Part shown: piece after piece, positions 42,008 to 52,869 of the stretch
Position numbering within the stretch: position 1 is the first letter of the stretch
Layout of the letters: each line of letters starts with the position of its first letter
DNA from: Vombatus ursinus
Lineage: Eukaryota > Chordata > Mammalia > Diprotodontia > Vombatidae
Length of the DNA stretch: 64,000 bases
Assembly (NCBI RefSeq): GCF_900497805.2
Contig: NW_020944351.1
Coordinates: 2,922,239-2,986,238 of the forward strand
Reading direction: 5' to 3'
The notes under the pieces: generated by a model
What the model was told of the DNA's origin: nothing
The model's database searches: none
The model's input: the letters and a program-made list of their open reading frames with translations, nothing else
Program-made: the position numbers and the translations under genes

Positions 42008-42614
42008 ATTGAGCTGAAATCATCTTGCATGTGACTTTCACCCACTCTCTGTAACTAACAGCCCTCCTCCCAGACCCAAGCAGCTTTATTGTGTGCATCA
42101 GGGACTGGCATTTGTAGATGCAGTGACACAAGCAGGGGTCAGTGTTCGAGCACTGCTCTAAGTTTGCCGTAGGAGGCCCATTGATGTTAATGGTGGCCAT
42201 TTGGCCCAGAGCCCTAGAAGATGTCTTACTTAGGGCTTGTTTGATGAGGAGGCCATTGTGTATTTAAGAGCCACCCTGCTGGGGTGACCTCACCATCGAA
42301 TTTTCTATGATGGTACTGGGAGCACAAATAAAAGTCCTTCTGAAAGAGGTTCTGAGGTAACTATGGTTTTGACCAGGCTGTGTGTGATTGCCACTTTGAA
42401 AGTATTCAAGTCTCATCCATTTTCTTTTTTGTTGAAAATATCAAGCAGGTACTTGGAACAGACCCTGGGCCAGACTCCCTTGTAGTGCCATCAAGTACAG
42501 CAAGAATTACAAAGAGAAAAATAAAATGGTATCCAGAAGGATAGCAGTAGGTAGAATAAGCAAGATTGCTTATTAAAGGCCTCTTGTAAGGAGAACAATA
42601 ACAACTTATCCAGG
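42008..42614. other. No gene seen; unique DNA
   Basis: No repeat or exon is recognised. Confidence 0.4.
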
Positions 42615-42765
42615 AGAGCAGTGTGAAGAAAGTACAGGAAGCCTGGATTTGAATCTCAACTCCCAAACTCACTAGCTGTGTGACCTTGGGTAAATTTCTT
42701 AACCTCTCTGAGTTCATTTCCTTATCTATAAAGTGGGCATAATCATGCTCTCACTGCTTATCTTC
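42615..42765 (+). repeat. MIR-like SINE
   Basis: ggatttgaatctcaactccc, agctgtgtgaccttgggtaa, cttaacctctctgagttcat, tctataaagtgggcataatc. Confidence 0.75.
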
Positions 42766-43009
42766 CTTTCTAAAAAGAAAATGTATTGAAAACCCTGCTA
42801 CAGCAGTGTAGAATTGGGAGTAGTTTTTGTGTTGATCGTTTGGTAGTAGGTCACGTTAGCCAATTCTAAGAGCTCTACCATCATACCCTGGCCTGGTTCT
42901 CCCTGGGACTTTCTTCTGCCTCTACTCCATCCTACCCTACTACTAATCCTAGACTCATGAAATGGAAATAGGTAGCCAAATGGGTTAGCTGAGAGTTTCT
43001 AGTAGGAGA
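42766..43009. other. No gene seen
   Basis: Unassigned DNA. Confidence 0.3.
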
Positions 43010-43180
43010 GCGTAGGTCAGAGCTTAGAAGCCACCAGGTTCCATCACCTCATTTTACAGAGGAAGAGGCTGAGCCTCAGAGAAAGACTAGAGGGGAGTTG
43101 GCCAAGTACAAAGTGGTGTGGAATAGCAGAGCACAGATCTCTTGGCTTTCTGTCCAGAACCCTTTCTCTTCCCCTTCACA
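43010..43180 (-). repeat. MIR/THER-like SINE
   Basis: ttccatcacctcattttaca, gaggaagaggctgagcctca, gagttggccaagtacaaag. Confidence 0.65.
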
Positions 43181-43224
43181 CCTTTAAAAATCTATCTTAT
43201 TAATGCTATTTTCTTTCTACATCA

Positions 43225-43487
43225 GTTTTGTTATTGTTCAGTCGTTTCAGTTGTGTTCGACTCTCTGTGACCCCATTTGGGGTTTTCTTGGCAACAATAC
43301 TGGAGTAGTTTTCCATCTCCTTCCCCTGCTTATTTTTTATAGATGAGAAACTAAGGCAAACAGGCTTAAGTGACTTGTCCAGGGTCACACAGCTAGATTG
43401 TCTGAGGCCAGATTTGAACTCAGGAAGAGGAGTCTTCCTGACTTCAGGCCTAGCACTCTATGCACTGTAGCACCACCTAGCTGCTCC
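43225..43487 (-). repeat. MAR1 CORE-SINE, full length with TSD
   Basis: Antisense tail (ttgttcagtcgtttcag, gtgaccccatttggggtttt), CORE (cttgtccagggtcacacagc) and head (actgtagcaccacctagctg). Flanks ttctacatca (43215-43224) and ttctagatca (43488-43497) are a 10-bp TSD with one mismatch. Confidence 0.93.
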
Positions 43488-43509
43488 TTCTAGATCAATT
43501 ATTTCCCAA

Positions 43510-43790
43510 CAACTCTTCCCTGCTACTCTCAATGAATCCCTTTTAGTAATACATACATGCATACATACATACATGTATATTGTCCAGCAAAACAAACCAA
43601 CCCACTGGTCACATGTGACAATGCATGCCTCACTCCACACCTATTGCCTGCCTCCTATCTACCAAGAGATGGGAATCATGCTTTCCCCTTGGTCCTTTCA
43701 AGTCACAGTTGATCACTGAATTGATCAGTGTTCTGCAGTTCTGCAGTGTTGTTTTTCAGTTATCTTTCTAAAATACCATAAAGTCACCTT
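43510..43790 (-). mobile_element. L1 3'-UTR fragment
   Basis: tgtccagcaaaacaaacca, cactggtcacatgtgac and gatgggaatcatgctttcc match 2663-2950. A catacata run (43551-43578) lies at its tail side. Confidence 0.55.
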
Positions 43791-43934
43791 CCCCTACTGA
43801 ATCCATAGCTTCACAAGAACTGCTTGGAGCAGGGCAGAGTATAAGGGACTACCAGAGAGTCAAGAAGCCTATATGAATGAAGCCTGTGAGTCAGGGGTGT
43901 GATAGTGCAGCTAATCCACCCCAACTTGTAGCTC

Positions 43935-44104
43935 TTGGGGAAGACTGAGGACCTCGGTTCATATCCCAGCTTAGATACTTGCTGCCTGTGTGACTTTGAG
44001 CCTGTCACTTCTCACTTGTCCTCAGTTTCTTCATCTCTAAGATGAGAGGGTTGATCTAGATGTCCTCTAAGGTGCCGTCCATCTCTAAATCCATGATCCT
44101 GTAA
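43935..44104 (+). repeat. MIR/THER-like SINE
   Basis: ggttcatatcccagcttag, gtcctcagtttcttcatctc, gttgatctagatgtcctcta, aaatccatgatcctgtaa. Confidence 0.75.
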
Positions 44105-44139
44105 GATTTCTATTCTTGCATTTGGCTCTGCCAACAGTG

Positions 44140-44284
44140 ACAGGAATGATGTAGTAAAGATATTTCCCCATTTTATAGATGGAAAAAATGAGGCTCAGGC
44201 AGGCTAAGTGACAGACGTGGAAAGGCCAGGATTTGAAGACAAGCTTCTGATTCTAAATCAAGGGTTCTTTTCTACTACCCCACA
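44140..44284 (-). repeat. MIR-like SINE
   Basis: atatttccccattttataga, aaaatgaggctcaggcagg, ggatttgaagacaagcttct. Confidence 0.7.
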
Positions 44285-44310
44285 ACTGACTGCTTCTCTA
44301 AATCTTAATT

Positions 44311-44458
44311 TCAGGAGTTCTTAACCTTTGTGTGTATGTGATAGACCCCTTTGGCAATCTGGTGAAGCCTCTGGACCCCTGTTCAGAATAATTATGGCAA
44401 ATGCTCAATTTCAGTTAGTCGATAGTGAAATTGTAGACTGCAGGTTAAGACCCCCTGC
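44311..44458 (-). mobile_element. hAT-like MITE, second family
   Basis: The ends caggagttcttaacc and ggttaagaccccctg are inverted. Internal gatagacccctttggcaatc and tggtgaagcctctggacc are the reverse of 14677-14867. Confidence 0.75.
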
Positions 44459-45179
44459 TCTAGTTATTATTATTATACTCTGCTGTGCATATAGTAGGTG
44501 CTTGAATTGAATTCCTAATCATTTCAATTCCTCGAGCACTTTAGGGTTTCTCAAGAGTTTTTCTCCCCATGATCCTGTGACCTTTCTGTGGCATGAAATA
44601 CTTGCTCAAGTCAGCCTCTTTCCTCTGTCTGTGCTGTGGGGTGGATTTAATGCAAATGAAAGGCCTCCTAGGCTACAGTAGAAACTGAACAGAATTTCCA
44701 GATCACATTTGGGAGCAGGGATGAGTCATGGGCATCTACCTTCCTTTTGGTGCAGCACCCCTCTTCCTAGCTACCCAGCTAGTGATGCCACTGTTGAGCA
44801 CTTTGCTGGAACTATGGAACTAGAGCTTGGTAATTCACACATGCTGATCTAGAAATGGACCTGTTGTTCCTGCAAGTTTCTGGCCTTCACCAGGACACCA
44901 GTTAATCAGGCAATAGCTCGAGGGAGGTTGGTGGGGCACCAGGATCCTTGGACTTGCAAATCATACTGCCAGATGAACAGTCTCCTGGAGTGGAGTGGGG
45001 ATGGTCCTTCTGCACATACATATTGGGTAGGAGCTCTAGCTGGATGCTGAGATGGCTCTGAGCTGAACCAGAGGAGACTACACAGGATGCCACTTGGGAG
45101 ACGGCATATATTTTCAGGAATTTTAATGTTCTTTGCCACCAAAGACCCTTAAAACCAAACAGATAGGGTGCAGTGTAAA
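44459..45179. other. L2 tail scrap, then unique DNA
   Basis: 44470-44520 looks like an L2 3' end (catatagtaggtgcttgaat). The rest is unassigned; octamer-like aatgcaaatgaaagg lies at 44650. No exon. Confidence 0.4.
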
Positions 45180-45540
45180 GAATTCTAGTGCGGGATTTTA
45201 GACCCAAGCCTGCCACTTAGTAGCTGTGTGACCTTGGATAAGTCACTTGTACTCTCTCAGCCTCAGTTTCCTCATTTACCAAGTGAAGGTGATAACATAT
45301 ACCCTTCCTGTCCTACAGAGCCATTGTGAGGACCAGATGAAACAGATCATAGACTTATAGAATCATAGAACACCTGATCTGGCAGGGTCATAGCTGTCTT
45401 GTGTATATTTCGGTTTTTCCTGTCTTTAAGGCTTATCTATTCCAGTCTCCCAGTTTATGGACGAGGAAATGGAGGCCCAGCGAGAGGTAAGTGGCCTGTA
45501 TGTGGATGTACTTTGCAAATTATAAATCATTATATGTATG
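45180..45540. repeat. Sense then antisense MIR/THER-like SINEs
   Basis: Sense copy 45180-45345: agctgtgtgaccttggataa, cagcctcagtttcctcattt, gagccattgtgaggacc. Antisense copy 45350-45500: agacttatagaatcatagaa and ttatggacgaggaaatggag. Confidence 0.7.
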
Positions 45541-46014
45541 TCTGGGATTGTCAGAAGTTTAAATAATGGATGTCTTTCAACTGACAGTGTACCCTGTGTG
45601 AGAGAAGAGCGATGTCAGGGACCATCTCCGGGCACCTAGTCCTTTGTCCTCAAAACATCCTTCTAGATAAGGTGCCTTCCACCAAGCCTAGGACCAGCTT
45701 TTCCTGATAAGAGAGCTGGTTTCAGATTTTCAATGAGTCCTATCTCTCAAGACACAAGCTTTGCATCTGTTTTGCATTCAAATGTATCCCGGGACAAGAC
45801 TGTCTGGTTCTTTAATTCCCCTTCCAACACACACGGGCCTATGGAAGGAGGTGCTGAGCTAGCAAAACAGCAACTTGCCATTTGTTTTCTTGAAATTGCT
45901 AATTTAAAAAAATGGCAGTGAGGTGAAATGTGGCACCAAATGCCTCTTTCACAAGACTCCAGCAACACAGGCCCATATGGTCTTGTCAAAAAGAAATCTA
46001 ACACGATTCCAGCA
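45541..46014. other. Unique DNA; possible conserved noncoding stretch
   Basis: Repeat-free, with tttgcattcaaatg and gaaattgctaatttaaaaaa near 45770 and 45890. An open frame at 45733-45921 shows no domain. Confidence 0.35.
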
Positions 46015-46270
46015 TTCTAATTGACAAGCTGGAGCTTGGCCAGAGGAGGGGAACTGGGAATGGAAACTGTGCCATACAAGGATTAGTTGCAGGAACTAGG
46101 AATGTTTACCCTAGAGAAGAGAAGGGTGGGGGGGGGGGGGGGGGGGGGGGGGGGAAATGATGGCTGTCTAAGTATTTGAAAGGCTGTCATGTGGAGGAGG
46201 CCAGAACTAGGCCCAGCAGATAGAAGTGGCAAAAAACCGATTTTGGCTCGGTATGAAGGAACAGCAAATT
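46015..46270 (+). mobile_element. L3/CR1-like LINE fragment
   Basis: ggaactaggaatgtttaccc, tagagaagagaagggtg, tgatggctgtctaagtattt, gaaaggctgtcatgtggagg: the end of the CR1-clade pol. It contains the G run. Confidence 0.7.
46128..46154. repeat. Run of 27 G
   Basis: Pure G from 46128 to 46154, interrupting the L3 where the family has a short purine stretch. It could fold as a G-quadruplex. Run length may be an assembly estimate. Confidence 0.9.
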
Positions 46271-46274
46271 CCTC

Positions 46275-46450
46275 AGTATGCAATTCAAGGCCTTTTACAA
46301 GCTGCCCCTTAACTGCTTTATCTCCAGTTCAACCAGCCTGCTTGCTACTCTCCCCTAGATTCAGCTCACCTCTTCCCATCTCCATGACTTTACTTACCTA
46401 GTTCTCGATCTTGGATTGCCTTCTTTCCGCTCTTTGCCTGTGACTTGCAA
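46275..46450 (+). mobile_element. L2-like LINE fragment
   Basis: attcaaggccttttacaagc, cagttcaaccagcctgctt, ctttccgctctttgcctgtg. Confidence 0.6.
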
Positions 46451-46509
46451 CTCACTATGAGTCAGTAGTGTAACATGGAATCTCAGAAACCCAATGAGAT
46501 CTCAGGGCT

Positions 46510-46950
46510 GCATCAAGAACTACAGAGTAGCTTCCAGATGTAAGGTGGCCTTTTTCCTGCCATTCTCTCCTTTGGTCAGACTGCATCTGGAGCACTGTGC
46601 TCAGTTTGAGGTGCCATGTTTTAGGAATACCTTCATAAATTGTAGGTCATCTAGGAAAACGCAATCAGAATGGGGAAAGGCCTTGAGTTTCTGCCATATG
46701 AAGATCAGTTTGAGGAAAGCAGAGATGCTTAGCTTGGAGAAGATTAGTGGAGGTAGGGAGAGTATGGGAACTGTGTTCAGGTATTTAAAAGGCTGTCTTA
46801 TGGAAGCAGGATTCAATTTCTTCTGTTGGACCCGGGAGTGCAATACTAGGAATAAGGGGTAGAAATTGTAGGCTTGACATCATGAAGTACTCTAGCAATG
46901 GAATGGGCTACCTCTAGAGAGAGGAGGGATCCTTTCTTTGTCCAGCTATA
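46510..46950 (+). mobile_element. L3/CR1-like LINE 3' region
   Basis: ctgcatctggagcactgtgc, gctcagtttgaggtgccatg, tgcttagcttggagaagatt, gtgttcaggtatttaaaagg, atggaatgggctacctctag. Confidence 0.8.
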
Positions 46951-47579
46951 ATCTGAACATTTGGGGTATAGAGGGGATTATGGGTAATGTCTGGCATCTG
47001 GGAAGTCTTCTGTGCCTATGTCTGGCTGTTGTGTCTTTTATGTGAGGATCTAAGTGTGGAGACTCGAATTGTGACAATGTCAGCCTTCAAGTGATGAATT
47101 TTTCTGGCCACCACAATTCAAGAATAGTCCTAGATCCTAAGTCCCAGAAGGGCTGGAATATACATAGAAAGAGGAGGTGCTGAGGGCGGTCTCATAGAAG
47201 CAGGCATACTGACTCCTGTGTACCCAGTCAACTGGTATCCCCTGATATGCAGGACCCTTGAGGCATTAGATGGATGTCTGCTTGTAGAAATGTCTGATGC
47301 TTCACTGGGAAGCACTGGTCAGGGTACACATTTTTGATGGAACTGCACTCCCTGGTAGTCTGCAATGGAAAGAGTCTAGCCAAAGACCAAAAATAGTTTG
47401 AATCTGCATTGGGCTGACCTCGGGCAAGTAACTGAACTGTGTGGGTGGGAAGTAAAAAAGGAAATGATTCTAAGTCCTCCAACTCCAAAGTCATTGGTGA
47501 GTCATTGGTAGGACTTTGTCACCTTGAACAAGTCACTGCATATCTCTGACCCCATTTCTTCTTCTTTTGCATGCTTACT
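46951..47579. other. No gene seen; mostly unique DNA
   Basis: A sense SINE scrap lies at about 47505-47565 (cttgaacaagtcactgcat). Antisense open frames here have no domain. Confidence 0.35.
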
Positions 47580-48325
47580 TTTTTTTTAAAAACTTTTTTT
47601 AAAGCTTTATTGCATCTTTTTGCAACATTTTTGCATTTGAGTTTTTTACAAATGTCCCCTTCCCTGCCCTCATGGAAGCCTCCTTATAACAAAGAAGTAC
47701 AATTGAGCAAAACATCTATATGTTGATCACACCTGATGATGAACACTTCCTTCTGCAGCAATCTGCCACCTTTCGACTAAGAGGGAGCTGGGATAGTTTA
47801 CAATCGGTCTTCTGAAATCAAGACCAGTCATTCATTGCCTTGGTCTTAGTTCTGATGTCTTTTGGTATCGATTTTCTTTACAGCACTGTGGTTGCTGTGC
47901 AAATCATTCACTTGGTTCCACTTATTTCACTTTGAATCAGTTCATACAAGTCTCCGTGTTTCTCTGAATTCTTTGTGTTTATGCCCAACAAATGCACAGT
48001 GATTAATATTCCATCACATTCATTTGCCACAGTTTGTTCAGCCGTTCCCCAGCTGATGGCCACACACTTTTGTTCTCGGTTGGTTGCTATTATAAAAAAA
48101 ATGTGCTGCTGTGACTATTTTATTATATATTGGATCATTTTTGCCTGTCTTGAACCTCTTTGAGGGTACATGGCATTAGTGGGATCTCTAAGTCAAAGGG
48201 CATGAACAATTTAGTTACTTTTCTAGCATACTTTCACTTTGTCTTCCGGAATGATTGAACCCACTCAGCTCTGCCAAGAGCGTATTGGTGTTCCTGTCTT
48301 CCCATAGCCCTTCAACATTGACTTA
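47580..48325 (-). mobile_element. L1 LINE 3' end
   Basis: A T-rich start (antisense tail), 3' UTR, then antisense ORF2 tail: ccacagtttgttcagccgtt, ccccagctgatggccacac, agtgggatctctaagtcaaa, aatgattgaacccactcagc. It is more diverged than 23722-24509. Confidence 0.7.
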
Positions 48326-48849
48326 CAAGGCTTTTTGTGAGAAAAAGTACTTTGTATGTACAGCCCTAGAGCCATGGGATGTAGTATTATCCAAGTGCAA
48401 AGAAAAGTTTGATTTAGAGCTTATTCAAAAATGAACAGAAAAAGAAAAGCCTAAAAGAAAATAAAAACAAACCCTTTGAGCTCAAAAACTTTTTAAGTTC
48501 ATTTCAATAGGAAACATTTTGATTTAAGAGAATAAGTTAAAAGGCAGCAGTGGATTTTAAGGGTATTAGGCTTTTGTTAAAAGTTGTAATGAATTTCATT
48601 GTTTTCTACTTAGAATGCAAATAGAATTTAAGTCTTGGAATTATGCGTAATTCCTCCCCCCCCCCCCAACCTCCTGTCAGATACAGGCAGTTGGCACGGG
48701 CTGTGAGAAAAGTAGTCTTTAGGCTAACCAGCACTTGTCAGGACTGTGGGGAATTGCTGACAGGACGGAGCAATGTTAGGAAGTCTAGTGTCCAATTAGT
48801 TTGCCAGTTGCTGCCCAGCTCTGGGTGAGTCACTGCTCTTTAGCAAAGA
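48326..48849. other. No gene seen; unique DNA
   Basis: A C run lies at 48656-48668. The open frame at 48643-48828 shows no domain I recognise. Confidence 0.4.
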
Positions 48850-49085
48850 ATAATCTCAACTCCCATTTCTGGAGAACTTGAAGGATTTATAGAGTGCCTT
48901 CCTCACAACAGCCCTTCGAGGGAGAACATGCAAGGATCATCCTCTCCATTTTACAGAGGAGGAAACTGAGGCTTCAGACTGCTTAGGAGACTTGCCCATA
49001 GTCACATAGCTAGTAAGTGGCAGAGTTAGGATTAGAAACCAGGTCGCCTCAATTCAAATCCTGTCTGCTTTTCACTGTGCTTCTG
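48850..49085 (-). repeat. MIR-like SINE
   Basis: aggatttatagagtgccttc, ctccattttacagaggagga, gacttgcccatagtcacata, agtaagtggcagagttagg. Confidence 0.8.
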
Positions 49086-49149
49086 GAGAGGTACATGAAG
49101 TTTCTTCCAAGTAACGGTAGAGTGTGACCAAGATGGTCCTGGGATGCCC

Positions 49150-49309
49150 CCCTCCTTGTCACACTCTCATCTGTATCTATCGCTCTTTTCTCTCCATTCC
49201 CCTAGTTCTCCTTTGGCCCTTGGTGTTACTTTAATGGACAGATCTTTTTCTTCCCAACTAGACTGTAATCCCTGTTAGGGCAGGAACAATGTCTTGTGCT
49301 TCTTTGAAA
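49150..49309 (+). mobile_element. L2-like LINE 3' fragment
   Basis: tctccattcccctagttctc, aactagactgtaatccctgt, tagggcaggaacaatgtctt. Confidence 0.55.
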
Positions 49310-49349
49310 TTCTAAATTTGAAATTTAGAAGCATATAGCTTCTAAATTT
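49310..49349. repeat. Perfect nested palindrome
   Basis: ttctaaattt|g|aaatttagaa (49310-49330) is a hairpin with 10-bp arms. aaatttagaagc|atata|gcttctaaattt (49321-49349) is a second, with 12-bp arms sharing the middle arm. Confidence 0.95.
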
Positions 49350-49394
49350 ACAATTGTTAAAAAATTTGAAGCATAAACTTCAGTAGGTTTTGAA

Positions 49395-49560
49395 AAAATG
49401 GTTTTTTTAAAAAATTTGTTTGTTTTGCTATGCAATGGGGTTGGGTGACTTGCCCAGGGTCACACAGTTAGTAAGTGTCAAGTGTCTGAGGCCGGATTTG
49501 AACTCAGGTCCTCCCGATTCCAAGGCCAGTGTTCTATCCACTGCGCCACCTAGCCGCCCC
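49395..49560 (-). repeat. tRNA-headed CORE-SINE with poly-A type tail
   Basis: Antisense T-rich tail, gtgacttgcccagggtcac, gaactcaggtcctcccgatt, tccactgcgccacctagccg. Direct repeats aaaaatgg/aaaaatgt flank it. It lacks the RTE-like tail, like 31270-31432. Confidence 0.85.
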
Positions 49561-49574
49561 AAAAATGTTTTATT

Positions 49575-49755
49575 GGGGTCATAAGATCATAGATTTAGAG
49601 CTAGAAGGGACCTCAGAGGCTATCAAGTCCAACCCACTCATTTAAATTAAGGCCAGTTGAGATTAAGTGGTTTGTTGAGGGTTATACAAACAACAAATGG
49701 TAGAACCAGATGTTGAACTTGGGTCTTTTGACTCCAGGTTCAGCACTCTTTGGGC
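49575..49755 (-). repeat. MIR/THER-like SINE
   Basis: ataagatcatagatttagag, gctagaagggacctcagagg, aactcatttaaattaagg-type CORE, tgaacttgggtcttttgac. Confidence 0.8.
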
Positions 49756-49770
49756 AGTGGGACACTTTTG

Positions 49771-50031
49771 GAGCAGCTCAGTGGCGCTGCAGTGAATAGA
49801 GCGCTGGGCCTGGAGTCAGGAAAACTCATCTTTCTGAGTTCAAATCTTGCCTCAGACACTTACTAGCAGTGTGACCCTGGGCAAGTCACTTAACCCTGTT
49901 TGCCTCAGTTTCTTCATCTGTAAAATGAGCTGGAGAAGGAAATGGCAAACCGCTGCAGTGCCTTTGCCAAGAAAACCCCTAAAGGGGTCATGAAGAATCA
50001 GACACAACTGAAATGACACAACAACAACAAA
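49771..50031 (+). repeat. MAR1 CORE-SINE, full length
   Basis: gcagctcagtggcgctgcag, tgtgaccctgggcaagtcac, ctggagaaggaaatggcaaa, tttgccaagaaaacccct, aaatgacacaacaacaacaa. Confidence 0.93.
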
Positions 50032-51694
50032 ATCAACCCTCTTTCCATGATACCATGTAGCTTTCCTCTACTAATTTTGACCTGGCTAGCACCTTTATAC
50101 CTGTATCATTCAAAGCTCATCTAAACACAGTCTGGATATTAAGAAATGTAGCTGTATCCTGTGACACATAGACCTTTTATACTGCCTCCCCTACCCTCAG
50201 CCCATACCATAACTGGTTATAGTACCAGTGGTGATCCTCTGGCATAGTAAGTGTAGCTGGGTGCCCCCTGACCTTTAGCTCCTGGAAAACAGTACAAGGC
50301 TGAGCTCCAGCTAGTCATGGATGACCTTTCTTGGGTTTTACTCGTCCTAGATCCCTGCTTTCCTTTTAGCGAAAAGCAGCGACATCTGATGTTGTCTGTT
50401 TTTTGTTAGTACCTTGTTGTTATTCCCATTTCTCTTTCCTTTCTTATTGGATCTTTCCCCTTCCCTGCTTCTATCCCCCACCCCCGCCATGGTAAATATT
50501 TTCTTTAGTAGATCCATGATTTCATCAGTGTGTAGGCGTTCTCTCTACTGGTCCAGATTTCAGACATCTCTCTCATTCTCTTTGCCACCACTGCCCAGTG
50601 CCTCATCGTCCTCTATAATTCTTTTCCACATCTTTCTGTAAATTCTCTATAGGAAATCTACACAATCCACAGGAGGCTTTCCTCCCGGTCTTCAAATATT
50701 TCATGAATGCCAGGGCCATCCTTGGGCCATTTCCTGTTGTCTTTAACTCTCACTTCATGACCAGCCTTTATAAGTCGTGTACATCCTCAATTATCCTTTG
50801 TGTGCTTTCTCAAAAGCAAGCCATCACTGATAACAGGCTGCCATTTGCTTACTCCCTCAATATATCTTTCCAATGCCTTTTGAGTCACCTGCAGTTTTGA
50901 TTCTTCAGTGATCATGTCATTCCTTCTGGTCCTCATCATGGTGTGGAGGGGGAAACTGGGCTTTCAAAATGATCCCAGTGGAGCACAAACCTGGCGGGTC
51001 TTCACCAACCTGAAAAGGCTTTGAATCCAGTCCCAGTGACAGAATGTATCTGCTGTCTGAGGATCCGCCAAGCCACGTGCCAAGAGGCTCATCATCAGAA
51101 GGTTGGCGGCTGAATGATGCATTTTTTGGCCACAGCAGCCCATTTAAGGGGAGAAAAATGGGCAGCACCATCCCTGGTAAAGTTCTGTAAGTTGTTGTTT
51201 TTAAATATCTCCTCACTCTTGGTTTTCGTGTTTGTTAGAATCCAAGTCTGAGCATACCTCAAGAACCTCACTCTTTGCGCTCTAAGGATGAGAATTGGAG
51301 CAAGACCAGTTGTTATGCTGTAGTCTGGGAGAACTACGTTGAATCTGACATCATAGATTCATAATGGATATCACGGCTATTGTATTAGATTGGCCTTCCA
51401 ATTGGGACACCCTCTGTGTGTGTACACGGATTTGTGTTTGAGGGTTGTCTGGGGTAGCTTGGTACCAACTTGGGGCCCAAACCAGACCAAAAACCACGGT
51501 AACAACACAAGAGAGGGAACTCTTCAAGGCCAAATGGGGCCTGCGCTCTAGCTCCAGATCACTTGACCTTGTCTGGTCTCTACAGGCTGTTGTCTAGTTC
51601 CACCATCTGATTTTCCTCTGCTAAATATCACACTTTCCACTCATGTACACCAAATCATGGCTGCTCTCTGCTTCTACCATTCCCTCTGACATAA
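50032..51694. other. No gene seen; mostly unassigned DNA
   Basis: Apart from the repeat at 50500-50680, nothing is recognised. Open frames at 50414-50900 and 50917-51216 have no domain. Confidence 0.4.
50500..50680. repeat. Unclassified dispersed repeat, copy 3
   Basis: gtgtgtaggcgttctctctac, ctttgccaccactgcccagt and tttctgtaaattctctatag match 16000-16180 in order. Confidence 0.45.
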
Positions 51695-51870
51695 GCAGAT
51701 GATGGAATGAATAGAGTAGTAGATTTGGAATTAGATGAACATGGGTTCAAAGCTTGCCTCTGGCCCTTACTAGTTGTGTGAGCATAGAAGCGTCACTTAA
51801 CCACTCTGGACCTCAGTTTCCTCAACTCTAAGGGAGCGGGACTAGACCTTTGATTTCACTGGCATAAGGA
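51695..51870 (+). repeat. MIR/THER-like SINE
   Basis: atgaatagagtagtagattt, catgggttcaaagcttgc, gacctcagtttcctcaact, gcgggactagacctttga. Confidence 0.75.
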
Positions 51871-52664
51871 ACTCTTGGATGAAAACACTCTTTCTAATAT
51901 TACAGACTGGTATCTTTTTTGCAAGACTTGAACTCAGGATTTCCTGTCTCTAAGGACAGCTCTCTCTATTCATCATTCCAGTATGCCATCTGTGAAATGG
52001 GAACAATGCTATCTGTAGCATTTCAGATGACAAAGTAACTGTAGTAATATTAACATGCCTTTCTAGGATTGTGATACTCAAATAAGCAAGTGTATTCAAA
52101 CTTTAAAGAGCCGTGGAAATGTCATTTGTTGTCGTTACTGCTTGGCACCCTGACTTCCTGGCAATGTTGTCAGTAACTCCCCTCCTCGACCTCTCCTAGT
52201 GGCTAGTGTGGGAGGAACTCTTTCAGTCAGTGAAGATCCTTCACCTCCTATCTACACGGTGCCCCATATTTCTGAGAGCAAGCATGAAAGAGATCCCAAA
52301 GCCCTGGTGTGACGGGCAGAAGGGAGCTGCTGAGTCTTTCTGGGGAGAGCGTTGGCCCTGGGGGGAAGAGGAAAATCTGGGTGAAGGCACTTGCAGAAGC
52401 TTTATCCAGTGACCAAGTGAATCTTCTACCCCTCTACCTCAGCAAATATTGACTTTGTCCCCTTTAATTAAAAAGCCTCTTCTCCTGTTGATTCTGCAGC
52501 TCTTATTTGCATGAGTTTTTAAAATGACAATAGAGATTTTGCTCAAATAGAAAACTGAGCCTGTAAGAGCTATGAAGATAGGAAAGGTGATATTTGCATA
52601 GAGGAGAAATTGAGTTTTCACAAGTTGTTCCCTTCTCTGGTAATTTAGTTGCTATGTAGCACGC
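51871..52664. other. No gene seen; unique DNA
   Basis: A short antisense SINE scrap lies at 51928-51970. Nothing else. Confidence 0.4.
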
Positions 52665-52770
52665 CTTTTCTGGTAGACTGTTGGACTTGGAGCTGGAAAG
52701 ACCTGGGTTCAAGTCTTATCTCTGAATTTGGTTAGACATATGACCATGGGCAAGTTACTTCTGACCAGAA
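52665..52770 (+). repeat. MIR/THER-like SINE head
   Basis: gttggacttggagctggaaa, gacctgggttcaagtcttat, tatgaccatgggcaagttac. Confidence 0.75.
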
Positions 52771-52869
52771 GTCCAACCCTACCCCCTTAGCATGACGATT
52801 AACTTTTGGGGGAGGGGGAGGTTTCCTGAGATTTCATCCATATGGGGAGCTCCCAGTTCTGAAATACCC

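Noticed and set aside
41753-42045. Lys/Glu/Arg-rich and Phe/Leu/Ser-rich open frames
   Set aside because: They are translations of the pyrimidine tract.
48643-48828. Arg-rich frame with two Cys pairs, like a zinc-binding exon
   Set aside because: The Cys spacing fits no family I know, the start is in a C run, and splice sites are poor.
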